Shown: in pieces, positions 9,903 to 19,659 of the stretch
Layout: each line of letters starts with the position of its first letter
Position numbering within the stretch: the stretch's first letter is position 1
NCBI GenBank assembly: GCA_025963965.1
Contig: JAOPZS010000084.1
Coordinates: 1-64,000 of the forward strand
Direction of reading: 5' to 3'
DNA length: 64,000 bases
Source: Solirubrobacterales bacterium
GTDB taxonomy: Bacteria; Actinomycetota; Thermoleophilia; Solirubrobacterales; Solirubrobacteraceae
Notes under the pieces: generated by a model
Databases searched by the model: none
The model's input: only the letters and a program-made list of their open reading frames with translations
What the model was told of the DNA's origin: nothing
Translations under genes and position numbers: made by a program

Positions 9903-10403
9903 GTGACTCCTAACCCAGACTCGGCACGACTACGCGAGCTGCTCGGAGAGGTGAAGCTGCTCGCACGCGAGTATTACCTTCTCACCGGCCGCCCGCTTGG
10001 AGTGACCGGCGAGATGGCCGAGTACGAAGCAGCGCGCATCCTCGGCCTGAAGCTCGCTGTCGTACGCCAAAACGGATACGACGCGATCCGCAAAACGCCC
10101 GACGGAGACCAACTCCTAGAGATCAAGGGTCGCTGTGTACCTGGCGGCAGGGGCTCACAGCGCGTCGGCGCGATCAACCTGGAAGGTGCGTGGGAAGCCG
10201 TGCTCCTAGTTCTGCTCGACGAGGAGTTCAACGCAACCGAAATCTATGAAGCAGACCGCGAGGCGATCATCGAGGCGCTTCAGCGCCCAGGCTCTAAGGC
10301 CCGAAACGACCGGGGCCAGCTCGGCGTATCGCAGTTCAAGGCCGCCGGACGACGGATCTGGCCGATGGGCCACGATCAGCGCGCGTTGGCCTCCTCCGGC
10401 TGA
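9903..10403 (+). CDS. PD-(D/E)XK nuclease-like hypothetical protein (resembles DUF6998-type)
   Basis: GYDAIRKTPDGDQLLEIKGRCVPGG has a D...ExK pattern; GTG start. Confidence 0.6.
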   Translation: MTPNPDSARLRELLGEVKLLAREYYLLTGRPLGVTGEMAEYEAARILGLKLAVVRQNGYDAIRKTPDGDQLLEIKGRCVPGGRGSQRVGAINLEGAWEAVLLVLLDEEFNATEIYEADREAIIEALQRPGSKARNDRGQLGVSQFKAAGRRIWPMGHDQRALASSG

Positions 10404-10530
10404 GTTCTGCGCTGGGGAGGGGGAGGGTCCCGCCGCTGACCGGCTGCTCCCATCCGGTCGGCCGGCACCCGATGCCAGCCGACAGGCCCTCAGAAGTTCC
10501 GGTGCTCGCCGCGTCTACACTCGACCCAAC

Positions 10531-11658
10531 ATGAGCGACCCGTTCCTTGACCGACTCATCGACTGGAAAGACTTCGAGCTGTTCATCCACGACGTCTACG
10601 CCGAGGACGAGCAACTCAGCGTCGAGCACGACGTCACGGTCACCGGCAAATCGGGTGCCAAGCGCCAGATCGACGTGCGTTTCACCCACCACGTCAAAGG
10701 CCACACCTACACGACCGTGATCGAGTGCAAGCGCTGGAAGGAGCCGGTCACCCGAGAGCGGATCGACGTTCTCGCCTCCACGATCGAGGACACCGGCGCC
10801 GCGAAGGGCGTGATGTTCACGACCACCGGCTACGAGGAGGGCGCACAACGCTACGCGGCGGCGAAGAACATTGACCTTTTCTTGGTCCGCGACCTAACAG
10901 ACCAAGAGTGGGGCCTGCCCGGCCGCGTGGTGTGGCTGTACCTGCAGATCTACGCCGCAGAGACCCGCGACATCGCAATGCCAGGCGCGCAGCTGATCAC
11001 CACCGATCCCAACCCTCCGACCAACATTTCCCTGGACTTCGTAATCGCGCCCGACCGCCCGGAGGACCCGAGCTTGACCCTCTACGACACGATCGACGGG
11101 AGCGCCGGACCGAACCTCCTCACGGTCCTCAACGAAGCGCGCAACGCGACGCTTGCCCAACTGCCCCCGCAAGTCGGTCTGCTCGACGACGGCGCGGACA
11201 CAAGCCGCTCCTACATCATCCCGCTCGTGATCGACCTGGCCAGCGCCCGGCACCGCGACCTGCAACGTCCGTTCGGGATCGTGCGCCTGGCGCAGATCAC
11301 TGGTGAGCTGCACGTTCACATCAGCCAGTCACGGATGGAGTTCGACAGAGGAGCGCAACATGACCTCGCTCTCGCGCTCGAGAACTACCTAACCCGGCAG
11401 CGCAACATCGTCACCCGCGCAAGCGCCGGCGGCCCGCTAGCCGTCGCCGAACTGACCGACACCGCTCCTCCCGCCCCAGAGGAAGATGTGCTGCAGAATG
11501 GTACGGTGTTGCCAGTCATCACCGAGCCGTGGGTCAGTATCGGCAAAGCGCTCACCAACGCGCAGCGGCTCAAGACGGCCACCGTCAACATTCGGACCGA
11601 GGACTCGACCGCCCCGGCGGCCGGACCCGACACCCAGCAGCAAGACGGCGAGGCCTAA
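10531..11658 (+). CDS. Mrr-like restriction endonuclease domain protein
   Basis: GAKRQIDVRFTHHVKGHTYTTVIECKRWKEPVTRERIDVLASTIEDTGAAKGVMFTTTGYEEGAQRYAAAKNIDLFLV: D...ECK core; start at MSDPFLDRL (10531). Confidence 0.8.
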   Translation: MSDPFLDRLIDWKDFELFIHDVYAEDEQLSVEHDVTVTGKSGAKRQIDVRFTHHVKGHTYTTVIECKRWKEPVTRERIDVLASTIEDTGAAKGVMFTTTGYEEGAQRYAAAKNIDLFLVRDLTDQEWGLPGRVVWLYLQIYAAETRDIAMPGAQLITTDPNPPTNISLDFVIAPDRPEDPSLTLYDTIDGSAGPNLLTVLNEARNATLAQLPPQVGLLDDGADTSRSYIIPLVIDLASARHRDLQRPFGIVRLAQITGELHVHISQSRMEFDRGAQHDLALALENYLTRQRNIVTRASAGGPLAVAELTDTAPPAPEEDVLQNGTVLPVITEPWVSIGKALTNAQRLKTATVNIRTEDSTAPAAGPDTQQQDGEA

Positions 11659-11821
11659 GCGTCGGTCACGGCTGAGTCACGATTGCCGTCTCTGGTATCG
11701 GCTCGGCCGATCGCAACGGGCTCGGTAACGAGGAGCTTATAGTTCGTCCTTCACTGTCCACTGTTCTCATTCTTCTTGGGAGCCTCCGTGCGTGGGAATC
11801 GTGCTCACCGTGGCGCTGAGC

Positions 11822-13408
11822 TCAGCCTGGGGGCTCGGTCGGGATCTCATCCACGAACACTTCAAAGTTCATCGCGCGCAGCCGCTTCACAGTCTGGCGC
11901 AGAGCGATCTTTGAGAAGAACGGAAGCGCGGCGGCCGGGCGTTTGCTCGGCGTCGATGCCTTCGTAATCAGGCCGAGCACGACGGGCAGGCTCGCCGATT
12001 TCGGCGGCTCGGTGATCAGAGCCGCGAGTGTCGCGTCGGTTTCGCTCAGTTTTCCGCGCAGAGCGACTCGAAACGCGGGCTCCTCGAGCAGTGCTTCGCC
12101 GGAGACGGAGGCTTGCGCGAACAGGTGGCTCAACGGCGCGGAGCCACCCTTGCGTCGCTTCACATGAATGAAGTGGCCTCGTGGCGAGAACAGATCACAG
12201 GGCTCGATCGCCGACAGCCCGGGCAGCCGGATCAGGCGCTGGTCAAGCAGGGCCAGCGCCCGATCGTTGGCCGCCCGCGCGTTGTACTGGCCCTCGTTCT
12301 CTGTCCGCCGGGCTGCCGGCAGGTCCAAGCCTGACGAGCTCAGTTCGCGCGCGAAGTCGTCCACTCCCTTCGCGAAGTTACGCTGAACCCGATACCACTG
12401 ACCGTTGTCGAGTACGAGCGTCTCCGAGCCGCTTCTGCGCTCGTGGTGGAGACACTCCCAGAGCGACCAGCGGTCGATCTCGTCACCGTTGTCGTCGACG
12501 CCGATCACTTTGAAGTAACGCAGCTTCTCGTTGGCTTCCGCGCCGCTCATGGCTCTAGGGATCGCGTGGCGAAGTAGGGACGAGTCGGGCTCCACTAGCA
12601 CCAAGCCACCGAGCGGGGGGTAGGTGCGGAACTGAACGATCTCCCCCGTGACGAGCTCAGGCGGGAACAGGTCGAAGTCGGGAAACCGTCGTTCGCCGAG
12701 CCGGGTTGCGGCCGCCTCGTCCAGCGTGCTCACCTTCGTGGGATCGACGATCTCCTCGACGTTGTCGATCCACGGGTAGTGCGTCCGGTAGCCCGTCTTT
12801 TTGTACTCCCGTAGAAGGGCGGTGCAGATGCGGCCCAACGCCGAGACGCTCAGCTCGGCCGTTAGCCGAACCGCGTCCCGCCCCTCGATGCGCTTGCCCA
12901 ACGCCGGATCGCCCACTGCCCCGGCGAGCGAGGTCACCAGATCCCGTTCGATGTCGAGCTCGAGCGCCTCCACGCCCGACAGCCTGGAGACCTGGCGTTG
13001 CGTGTGAAGCGCGTATTCGTTGAAGCTTCTCGCCTGAGCTCCACGGAGTTGGGCTGGGTCCGCCGCATTGAGCGCCACACGCAGCCCGAACCGTCGCACA
13101 TAGGCGGCGGGGTCCAGCAGGTGCCGTCCCTGGCCGAACGCGATCGCAAACCACCGCCGGCTCGTCCGCAACAGCAGCACCGCGCTCGACGTCCGGGTGC
13201 GCTCAGCGACCGGAGGCTCGGTCACCGGGGCCAGCAGACGGACCCACGGCGGTTCCCGGTCATCTACCTGGGCGACATACAGCGTCGCGGTAGTACGCCC
13301 TGCGCGCACGGCATGCTCGCGGTATTCATTCGGCTCGACGCGCAGCGCATCCGTCGCGGCGGTGACGGTGTCCTTGAGTAGGTAGACGGTGATCGTCTCC
13401 GTGCCCAC
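11822..13408 (-). CDS. TIGR04141-like (DUF6119) sporadically distributed protein
   Basis: N-terminus TITVYLLKD, overall length about 528 aa and layout resemble the TIGR04141 family; assigned by recollection of family features. Confidence 0.6.
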   Translation of the reverse strand: MGTETITVYLLKDTVTAATDALRVEPNEYREHAVRAGRTTATLYVAQVDDREPPWVRLLAPVTEPPVAERTRTSSAVLLLRTSRRWFAIAFGQGRHLLDPAAYVRRFGLRVALNAADPAQLRGAQARSFNEYALHTQRQVSRLSGVEALELDIERDLVTSLAGAVGDPALGKRIEGRDAVRLTAELSVSALGRICTALLREYKKTGYRTHYPWIDNVEEIVDPTKVSTLDEAAATRLGERRFPDFDLFPPELVTGEIVQFRTYPPLGGLVLVEPDSSLLRHAIPRAMSGAEANEKLRYFKVIGVDDNGDEIDRWSLWECLHHERRSGSETLVLDNGQWYRVQRNFAKGVDDFARELSSSGLDLPAARRTENEGQYNARAANDRALALLDQRLIRLPGLSAIEPCDLFSPRGHFIHVKRRKGGSAPLSHLFAQASVSGEALLEEPAFRVALRGKLSETDATLAALITEPPKSASLPVVLGLITKASTPSKRPAAALPFFSKIALRQTVKRLRAMNFEVFVDEIPTEPPG

Positions 13409-13530
13409 TTCACGAGCCTATTCGAATGCTCGGATTCAGCACGCTCCGTGCGTGCAGCCGATCCGGCGGGAAGGCCGTTTCGATGGCGCTGCGGTCTATT
13501 GAGAGGTATGGAGTGGAAGCATCCGTTGCC

Positions 13531-13782
13531 ACGCCGTTGCCACGGTCCGCCTGCCGGAACACGGGTGCCGCCTCGCGTTGGCGGGATTCCGTCGATTTCC
13601 GGCCACTTCTCATGCGCTCGAGTGGACTCGAACCACCACGGGCCGTTATGCCCACAAGGCCTCAACCACGTACACGCTCGCAAGATGCTTACAGGAGCGT
13701 CCAGATCGTCAAGTTAGCGCGGTTGGGCGGACGCATCGGACGCGTATGGAGGAGCGAGTGTTGTCACGGTGTTGCCACGATT
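13531..13782. repeat. Imperfect direct repeat, copy B
   Basis: GCCGTTGCCACGGTCCGCCTGCCGGAAC ... CATGCGCTCGAGTGGACTCGAACCACCACGGGCCGTTATGCCCACAAGGCCTCAACC ... GGACGCATCGGACGC ... GTTGCCACG; near-identical blocks shared with copy A. Confidence 0.85.
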
Positions 13783-13964
13783 TTGCGCACGAGAGGGGCC
13801 GCCGACTCTGAGGCTGCGCTCCTGGGGCGCGCGTAGTTCCTGGATCGGCAGCCAGCAGCCCGAGCGCGAGACGTCGAATCAGGGACGGCCGGCGTTCCCC
13901 AGGGCGCCCTCGGTCTCCACGCGACAGATTCAAGCTGTCAAAACCCTGGGTAGGATGGGCGTCC

Positions 13965-15635
13965 ATGGGCGAGGGGGATGCCGAGGACGAGTCCATCGTG
14001 CTGAACGAAGCGCAGCTTGGTGCGATTGCAGTCCAGCTCGCGCTCGACTTCCCGACGTGGATCGAGCGCCGAATCGAGCGCGTCAGTTATCTCGACCGCT
14101 CCACGGTGTCTGTCTCGGAGGGCGTCATGTTCAGGCTGCCCGAGCCGGAGTTTTTTGCCGCGGCGAGCCGGCCGGAGTGGGGTACGCGGATTTTCGCTCC
14201 TCTCGACCTGCTGAGCAAGGACTCTCTGGCAGGCCTTGACGGCTATCGCCCGGACGGCAGCCCCGTACCGATTCTGCCATACGCCCGGAGCGCACGTCTG
14301 GCGAACGCCGGCGTCGGGGGCTTCCTCGTTGGCAAAGCGCTGATGGCCCTCGGGAAGCCGCTTGACCACGCGAGCCAACGAACTGTGCAGGCGATTGTGA
14401 CGGCAACCGCACGACGAGCAAAGCCTCTCGCGCGCGTCGCTCTCCAGGACCCCAACCTCCAACTTCGCCGCATCTTTGAAAACGAGGATCCGATCGAAGG
14501 GCTACTCCGGGAGCTCGCGAGCTCGGTCATGATGCTCGTCCCAGTCGACTACGAACCTGGCGAGGAACACGTCTACCGCTACAGCTACGGCCAGACCATG
14601 GAGCAGCCCCGCGCTCTGATCCGGCTCGCCGAACGCGCGGTCCACAAAGATCTCGAGGTCAAACACGAGCCGCTAGCCATCGGCTGGAGCCGGAGCTACC
14701 ACTTCGAAGTCGATGTGCCCGCCGAGGTTTACGTTGCCCGTGCGCAGCTCTTCGGCATTTACGACTTGCAGACCGAGCAAACACCTGCGCCGATCGCCGA
14801 AGCTGACGGTGGACCCGTTGTCGACCTGCACGCCACCCGGCCCACCCAGCTTGCGCTCGACGACGGGAGCGCGATCAAACCGGTGACGCGCCCGCCCGTC
14901 CTTCCGCCGCTGCCCACCCGGAGGGCTACGGACAGCTACCTAGATTCCGCAGAGAAGTCGCGACCAACACCTACCCAGCGTTCCGACACGGGCATCGCAA
15001 AGATCCGGTTCCGGCTCGAGCCGAACGGGACGTTCCTCGCAACGATGCTCGTTGCGTGTCTCACAGCAGTTCTACTGTTGCTCGCGAGGGGCCGCCTGCG
15101 TCAGCTCGACGGTCAGACGGACGCGGCGCTGCTGCTCGCGCTCCCAATCCTGACGCTCGGGTACATGACTCGCCCCGGAGAGCACCGGTTCGCGACGCGA
15201 CTGCTCGTCGGGATCCGCGGCGCGTCCCTGATCGTTGGCGTCTGCGCACTTGCTCTCGCCTGGGTGCTCGCCAGCGGGGCCGTCACCCATCAGGGTCCGG
15301 GCGCTCTGAGGTACGAATGTGGTGCGGGCGTAACGGACCTCCCGCCGCACAAGGCCGCCGGCCAGTCCTGGGCCCGTACACGAGATCCGGATAGCGTCCA
15401 CATGGACTGCCACGCGACCCGTACCGGGAAAGGGTCGACGAAGGTACGTCCTTGGGCGCAAGCTACCGCCGACGCCGCGGCCTACGTGGCAGTTGCGCTC
15501 GCGATCTGGTTGCTCTCCGGGTGGCTGATCAGCCTCCTCTGGGCGCGCGGACCCCTCAAACCGGAGCCTCAACGGGAACCTGATGACGAACGCAGGCGGC
15601 ATCCCGTGACCGGCAGCGCCGGGGGAGGCGTCTAG
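13965..15635 (+). CDS. Hypothetical protein with C-terminal transmembrane segments
   Basis: 556-aa ORF with soluble N-terminal ~350 aa and hydrophobic helices (FLATMLVACLTAVLLLLARG, ASLIVGVCALALAWVLASGAV, AYVAVALAIWLLSGWLISLLW). Confidence 0.7.
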   Translation: MGEGDAEDESIVLNEAQLGAIAVQLALDFPTWIERRIERVSYLDRSTVSVSEGVMFRLPEPEFFAAASRPEWGTRIFAPLDLLSKDSLAGLDGYRPDGSPVPILPYARSARLANAGVGGFLVGKALMALGKPLDHASQRTVQAIVTATARRAKPLARVALQDPNLQLRRIFENEDPIEGLLRELASSVMMLVPVDYEPGEEHVYRYSYGQTMEQPRALIRLAERAVHKDLEVKHEPLAIGWSRSYHFEVDVPAEVYVARAQLFGIYDLQTEQTPAPIAEADGGPVVDLHATRPTQLALDDGSAIKPVTRPPVLPPLPTRRATDSYLDSAEKSRPTPTQRSDTGIAKIRFRLEPNGTFLATMLVACLTAVLLLLARGRLRQLDGQTDAALLLALPILTLGYMTRPGEHRFATRLLVGIRGASLIVGVCALALAWVLASGAVTHQGPGALRYECGAGVTDLPPHKAAGQSWARTRDPDSVHMDCHATRTGKGSTKVRPWAQATADAAAYVAVALAIWLLSGWLISLLWARGPLKPEPQREPDDERRRHPVTGSAGGGV

Positions 15636-15645
15636 AATCCAACAT

Positions 15646-15846
15646 ATGCAGATCTCAGCCCACACGAAGGCGCCAGCCACACCGATCCTCGGCAGCGGGA
15701 CGGTAAGTGCCGGATTGGTAGTTCCCAGCGCCACGGGCGTGGCGTTTCCTGTCCAGAAGCGGTATACGCCTGAGCAGGTCAACGAGCTTTTGACCGATGA
15801 GGCGATACGCATCGTCTCGGAGAAACTCGCCAAAGAACCGGCCTGA
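15646..15846 (+). CDS. Small hypothetical protein
   Basis: 66-aa ORF MQISAHTKAPATPILGSG...RYTPEQVNELLTDEAIRIVSEKLAKEPA, followed by hairpin. Confidence 0.5.
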   Translation: MQISAHTKAPATPILGSGTVSAGLVVPSATGVAFPVQKRYTPEQVNELLTDEAIRIVSEKLAKEPA

Positions 15847-15861
15847 CCGGCCGCTTTCCGT

Positions 15862-15881
15862 CCGCGTAGATCCCTACGCGG
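15862..15881. terminator. Short hairpin after small ORF
   Basis: CCGCGTAG-ATCC-CTACGCGG, perfect 8-bp stem. Confidence 0.4.
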
Positions 15882-16105
15882 CGAACTCCTTCGTCGCCGC
15901 ACGACCAGGCCGCACAGAGCGCCTGGGGTGAAACCCTGCTGGCGATCCACGCCCCACGCTGCGCAAGCGCTTCTCCAAGCTTGGAGTAACGGGCACGCGG
16001 ATCCCGATGTCGCGGCGGGCTCTCAGCGGGTGCTGCTGGCTGAGCTGATCGCGCTCGTCCCGCAGGATGCGTGCGGTCGCCGCGACCAAAGATCGAGAGG
16101 GTAGC

Positions 16106-16290
16106 GTGATCGCAGTAGGCGGCAAAGGCGTCCGTTCCCTCGACCAGAGCGAGATCAGCGGCTTCGTGCAGACCACCGGTTTGGCGGTTCGGCTGGACGT
16201 GGCGGTCAACCGATGGGTCGGACAGGCGGATCACGCTCGCCGACGAGATCGCAGAGCACGCTCGCAGGATCGTACGCAGGCGAGTCGCCA
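16106..16290 (+). pseudogene. Degenerate paralog of the 32860-33219 gene
   Basis: GTGATCGCAGT..GGCGGC..CTCGACCAGAGCGAGATCAGCGGCTTCGTGCAGACCACCGG aligns by eye with 32860 onward (IAVSGSRVLALDETAISGFMQTNGW vs IAVGGKGVRSLDQSEISGFVQTTGL); frame lost afterwards. Confidence 0.65.
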
Positions 16291-16607
16291 TCCAGCCGCA
16301 ATTGCAGGCGCGGGACGCACACTTGACCAGGAAGTCGAAAGTGGGTCCGATACGGCTGCGCGGGGCCACAGTCTCTCCTCGCGCCGGGTGCGCCGCCTTC
16401 GTCGGCGGTGACGGCACCGCCCGCTTGACCCGCTGTGGCGGCGTGCTCCCGCGTCACGCGCTCGGCATCGCAACATCGGCACGGCATACGTGTTGTGCGT
16501 ATCCCGAACGGATGTTTCGATCGACCAGGAGCGACGGGCTGCCGGCCCTGCCCCAGCGCGCAAAGAGAGCCCGCCATTCGCCTTCCGTCCTTGTGGCGCT
16601 GCGGGGT

Positions 16608-17990
16608 CTAAACCTTCGCCTTGAAGCTCAGCGAGCCAGCACACACGCCAACGTGTCGATTCTTGGAGCGGATGCGGGCCCGCATGCGTCCTTCGAGCGA
16701 GCCAGCACCATTGAAGAACAGGTAGACCCCGATGCGACCAGCTCGCATGTACCGATCGCCTTCGGTTTCAATTGTCAGCGTCGCGACGTGATTCGTGACG
16801 AGGACGTTGTCGGCATAGGAGAGCGCTGATTCGGCGAGTCCATAGGTGTAGCCGTGCTGACAGGGGATCGTGGTTTTGATGCCGACCCTGACGAGATGCG
16901 CTCCGTCGCCGGAGACGCGCGCCGTGATGCGCCGGCCGACCTTGCTGTGCCGCGTGACGTACAGCCCCGGCGTATTCGGCGGCGCCCAGGGTGGGGGAGG
17001 AGGCGGCGGGGACGGAACAGGAGCAGGGCTTGGCGGTGGCGCGGGTGGAGGCGGCGGAGGCGGTTTAACGGCTTGAATCCAGCTGTCAGCCCAGGAAGCG
17101 ATGAGATCAGCACGGGTCACGACTGTGGGGCGGGTTGTGCTGCATTCGCCGTAGTTATGGCTTATGACCCCGGTCTCGATCACACCACTGCCCGACGGAT
17201 TGAGCGAGATCAGCGGACCGCCGCTATCCCCTTGGCAACCTCCCGTTTCATCTTCGGGCGGGTCGATGACGCACAGCTCATCGCTAGGAAAGAAGGTCGG
17301 CGCGTTCGCTTCGCAGTAGGAGGGGCGTTGCATGACGGTTTCCGCCCAGCGCAGGCGTTCCGTTGCTTCTTCTTGGGCGAAATATGTTCTGCCCCAACCC
17401 GCAATAACGGCTGGCCTTCCGGCTTCCAGGTCGGTCGAGTCCGAGGGCCAGGTCCCGAGGGCAATAGGCGGCACGGTCGTTGGTGTTGAGAGCACAAGGA
17501 GCGCCGCGTCGCCAACGAGATAACCACGCGAGAAGCCGGGATAGATGACAACTTTGGAGACCCCGGAGACCTGACGCGACGGCGAGGCCCAATCAACGTT
17601 GCCCGTGACGACTGCGTAGCCGGAAGGTTCATTGGTCACGCCAGTTTCAGCGTCCTCGCCGCAATGCCCAGCGGTTAAGACGACGTTCGTGGAGATCACG
17701 GTTCCCGTGCATAGCCCGAAGCCGTCGGCGTCTTTGTGGATGACGAACGCCAGAAACGGGAAGGTGCCGCTCGCGGCTTCAGTCCCGCCGATGATTGAGG
17801 CGAGCGCCCGAGGCCCCCTGTGAACAGGTGCGCGGTGACGCGTGTTGGGCCGCGCCCGATGGACTGGCAGGCTAGGGGCCGCTGAAGCTGGCACCGTGCC
17901 AGCGAGAAGAACGAGGCTGAGCGTCAATGACTGCGGCATCCCCCGGCCGAGGCGAACACTGCTCATCAGGTCGGTCGGCGACGGTCGCAT
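16608..17990 (-). CDS. Secreted trypsin-like serine protease with Pro-rich linker and C-terminal domain
   Basis: IIGGTEAASGTFPFLAFV, LTAGHC, GDAALLVL, GCQGDSGGPL triad motifs; signal peptide; PPPPPPPAPPPSPAPVPSPPPPPPPW linker. Confidence 0.93.
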   Translation of the reverse strand: MRPSPTDLMSSVRLGRGMPQSLTLSLVLLAGTVPASAAPSLPVHRARPNTRHRAPVHRGPRALASIIGGTEAASGTFPFLAFVIHKDADGFGLCTGTVISTNVVLTAGHCGEDAETGVTNEPSGYAVVTGNVDWASPSRQVSGVSKVVIYPGFSRGYLVGDAALLVLSTPTTVPPIALGTWPSDSTDLEAGRPAVIAGWGRTYFAQEEATERLRWAETVMQRPSYCEANAPTFFPSDELCVIDPPEDETGGCQGDSGGPLISLNPSGSGVIETGVISHNYGECSTTRPTVVTRADLIASWADSWIQAVKPPPPPPPAPPPSPAPVPSPPPPPPPWAPPNTPGLYVTRHSKVGRRITARVSGDGAHLVRVGIKTTIPCQHGYTYGLAESALSYADNVLVTNHVATLTIETEGDRYMRAGRIGVYLFFNGAGSLEGRMRARIRSKNRHVGVCAGSLSFKAKV

Positions 17991-18244
17991 CGCGGGAGCC
18001 CTGTGTCGGCGGCGAGAAGAGGACGTTTTAGCCTAGTGAACGGGTTCTAGCTGGTTATCCGACGCCGACGTCCAATTACTTGGCAGATTCTATCGTCTAC
18101 GAACGCAGAGGGGCGGCCCCCTATCCTGGAGCTGGCGGATCTAGCGCGGCTCCGGGTGCGCGGCACACACAGCTGTTAGCTCTCCGTCGTCTGCGGTGAG
18201 GGATGCGGCACAACTATTGTCGATACACGACGCGCGACGTTGCC

Positions 18245-19130
18245 TCACGCGTGTCGCCCTGAGCAGCGGTGACCTCCGCCGCATCTGAGCAGACGACCTT
18301 CGCGCTCGAGGCGCGTGAGCACCCTGGCGAGCAGTCCCTCGCTGATTCTGATCTCGCCGGCGATCTGCATCGACGTCATGCCGAGGTTCGCCGTCACGAT
18401 CTCGACCGTTCTGTCCGAGAGGGCCGCAACCGGGCTGCGTCGATCCGTCGCCGCGTCGTCCAGAGCCACCTTCCGCAAGCCCCCGAGATGTCGGGTGGCC
18501 GCCGCGAACCTGCCGACCGGCTGGTCGACGAGGCTCGGCGGCCGCATCGGACGCGGGGGGCCCACCGGGGGAGGGCGCCGGCTCGTCCGCGCCGTCCGCC
18601 TCGACCGAGGGTGAGCTCGTCGCCCTGCTGGTGCGTCACGTGCATCTTCACGGCCTCCGGAGCGAGCGGCCGCTCCTCCCCTGCGGCCGTCTCGGTCCCA
18701 CTTGCGATGACATAGTGGGTGCCGCGGCTTACTCCGCGCCTGGCGAGGATCCCGAGATCGACGAGTGCCATCAGCACCGCGCGCGCGTCCTGTGGCCGCA
18801 TCGTGACCGCTTCCCGGAGGCTGATGTTCCTGACGCGGCCGGTCTTCTCGGCGATCGAGATGGCTGCCTCGGAGGGGGTGCCCAGCTCTTCGTGCTCGGG
18901 GTCGCTCGTCCTCGTGTTGACCGGGTAGACGTAGGCCCGCCGCGACCCGTGTCAAGTTGGGCGACGGCTCGGGAGCGTCGAGCGCGATCGGGTCGGGGAC
19001 GGCGGTCCGGACGCCCCCGAGGCCGTCGGTTGCGGCCGCGAACGTCCCGTCGATCAGCTCGGCGATCTCGCCGTCGGAGAGGCCGCGAACGAGAGGAACG
19101 GGTCAGTCTCAGCAGGCGCTTCATGGTCTC
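18245..19130 (-). pseudogene. Frameshifted winged-helix-type gene remnant
   Basis: Protein-like minus-strand segments sit in different frames: LSDGEIAELIDGTFAAATDGLGGVRTAVPDPIALD, MRPQDARAVLMALVDLGILARRGVSRGTHYVIASG, FAAATRHLGGLRKVALDDAATDRRSPVAALSDRTVEIVTANLGMTSMQIAGEIRISEGLLARVLTRLEREGRLLR. Confidence 0.55.
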
Positions 19131-19325
19131 GCGCATCAGCTGCGTCCGTTCGAGTCCGGGGTCGCTGTCCACCCCGCCGCAGGAACTCGGTGGACCCTGC
19201 AGCAACTTCGGAACCTGTCGAGCGCCTCGGATGTGGGAGATTCGACCACTCCAGGATGATCCGGGGCCAGCGCTTGGCGGCCGGTCCCGCCCGGCGATCC
19301 GGCGGGAGCTACCATCGGGTGCTCT

Positions 19326-19398
19326 GGGGCCATAGCTCAGCTGGGAGAGCGCCTGCTTTGCAAGCAGGAGGTCGCCGGTTCGATCCCGGCTGGCTCCA
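19326..19398 (+). tRNA. tRNA-Ala (anticodon TGC)
   Basis: GGGGCCATAGCTCAGCTGGGAGAGCGCCTGCTTTGCAAGCAGGAGGTCGCCGGTTCGATCCCGGCTGGCTCCA folds as a full cloverleaf; CCA not encoded. Confidence 0.97.
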
Positions 19399-19659
19399 CT
19401 AGTCACGGCGCATGAACGGCGTCCCGTGTCGGCTGCCCGCGAGGTCGTCCCGGCGCCGGCCGCCGCGGGTCAAAGCCCCGTCCGGAGGTGCCGCGATCGG
19501 CAGCAGCTGCACCCCGACCGGCCTCATGGCCGCCGAGCGATCGGCTGCCAGTAGCTCTGCGACGCGCCTTGCAATCGCCTCCACCGACTCGGGCGTGAGC
19601 TCCACCTGGCCCATCACCGTAGAATACAGTTGTCTGCAAGCGGATGGCGGCATCATCAC
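19399..19659 (-). CDS. Small protein between tRNA-Ala and integrase (possible truncated excisionase-like ORF)
   Basis: VELTPESVEAIARRVAELLAADRSAAMRPVGVQLLP; N-terminal part looks coding, C-terminal part does not. Confidence 0.3.
   Translation of the reverse strand: MMMPPSACRQLYSTVMGQVELTPESVEAIARRVAELLAADRSAAMRPVGVQLLPIAAPPDGALTRGGRRRDDLAGSRHGTPFMRRD

Noticed and set aside
16980-17066. GGCGGN-rich tract as a regulatory repeat or CRISPR-like array
   Set aside because: Encodes the Pro-rich linker of the secreted serine protease; no spacer-repeat structure.
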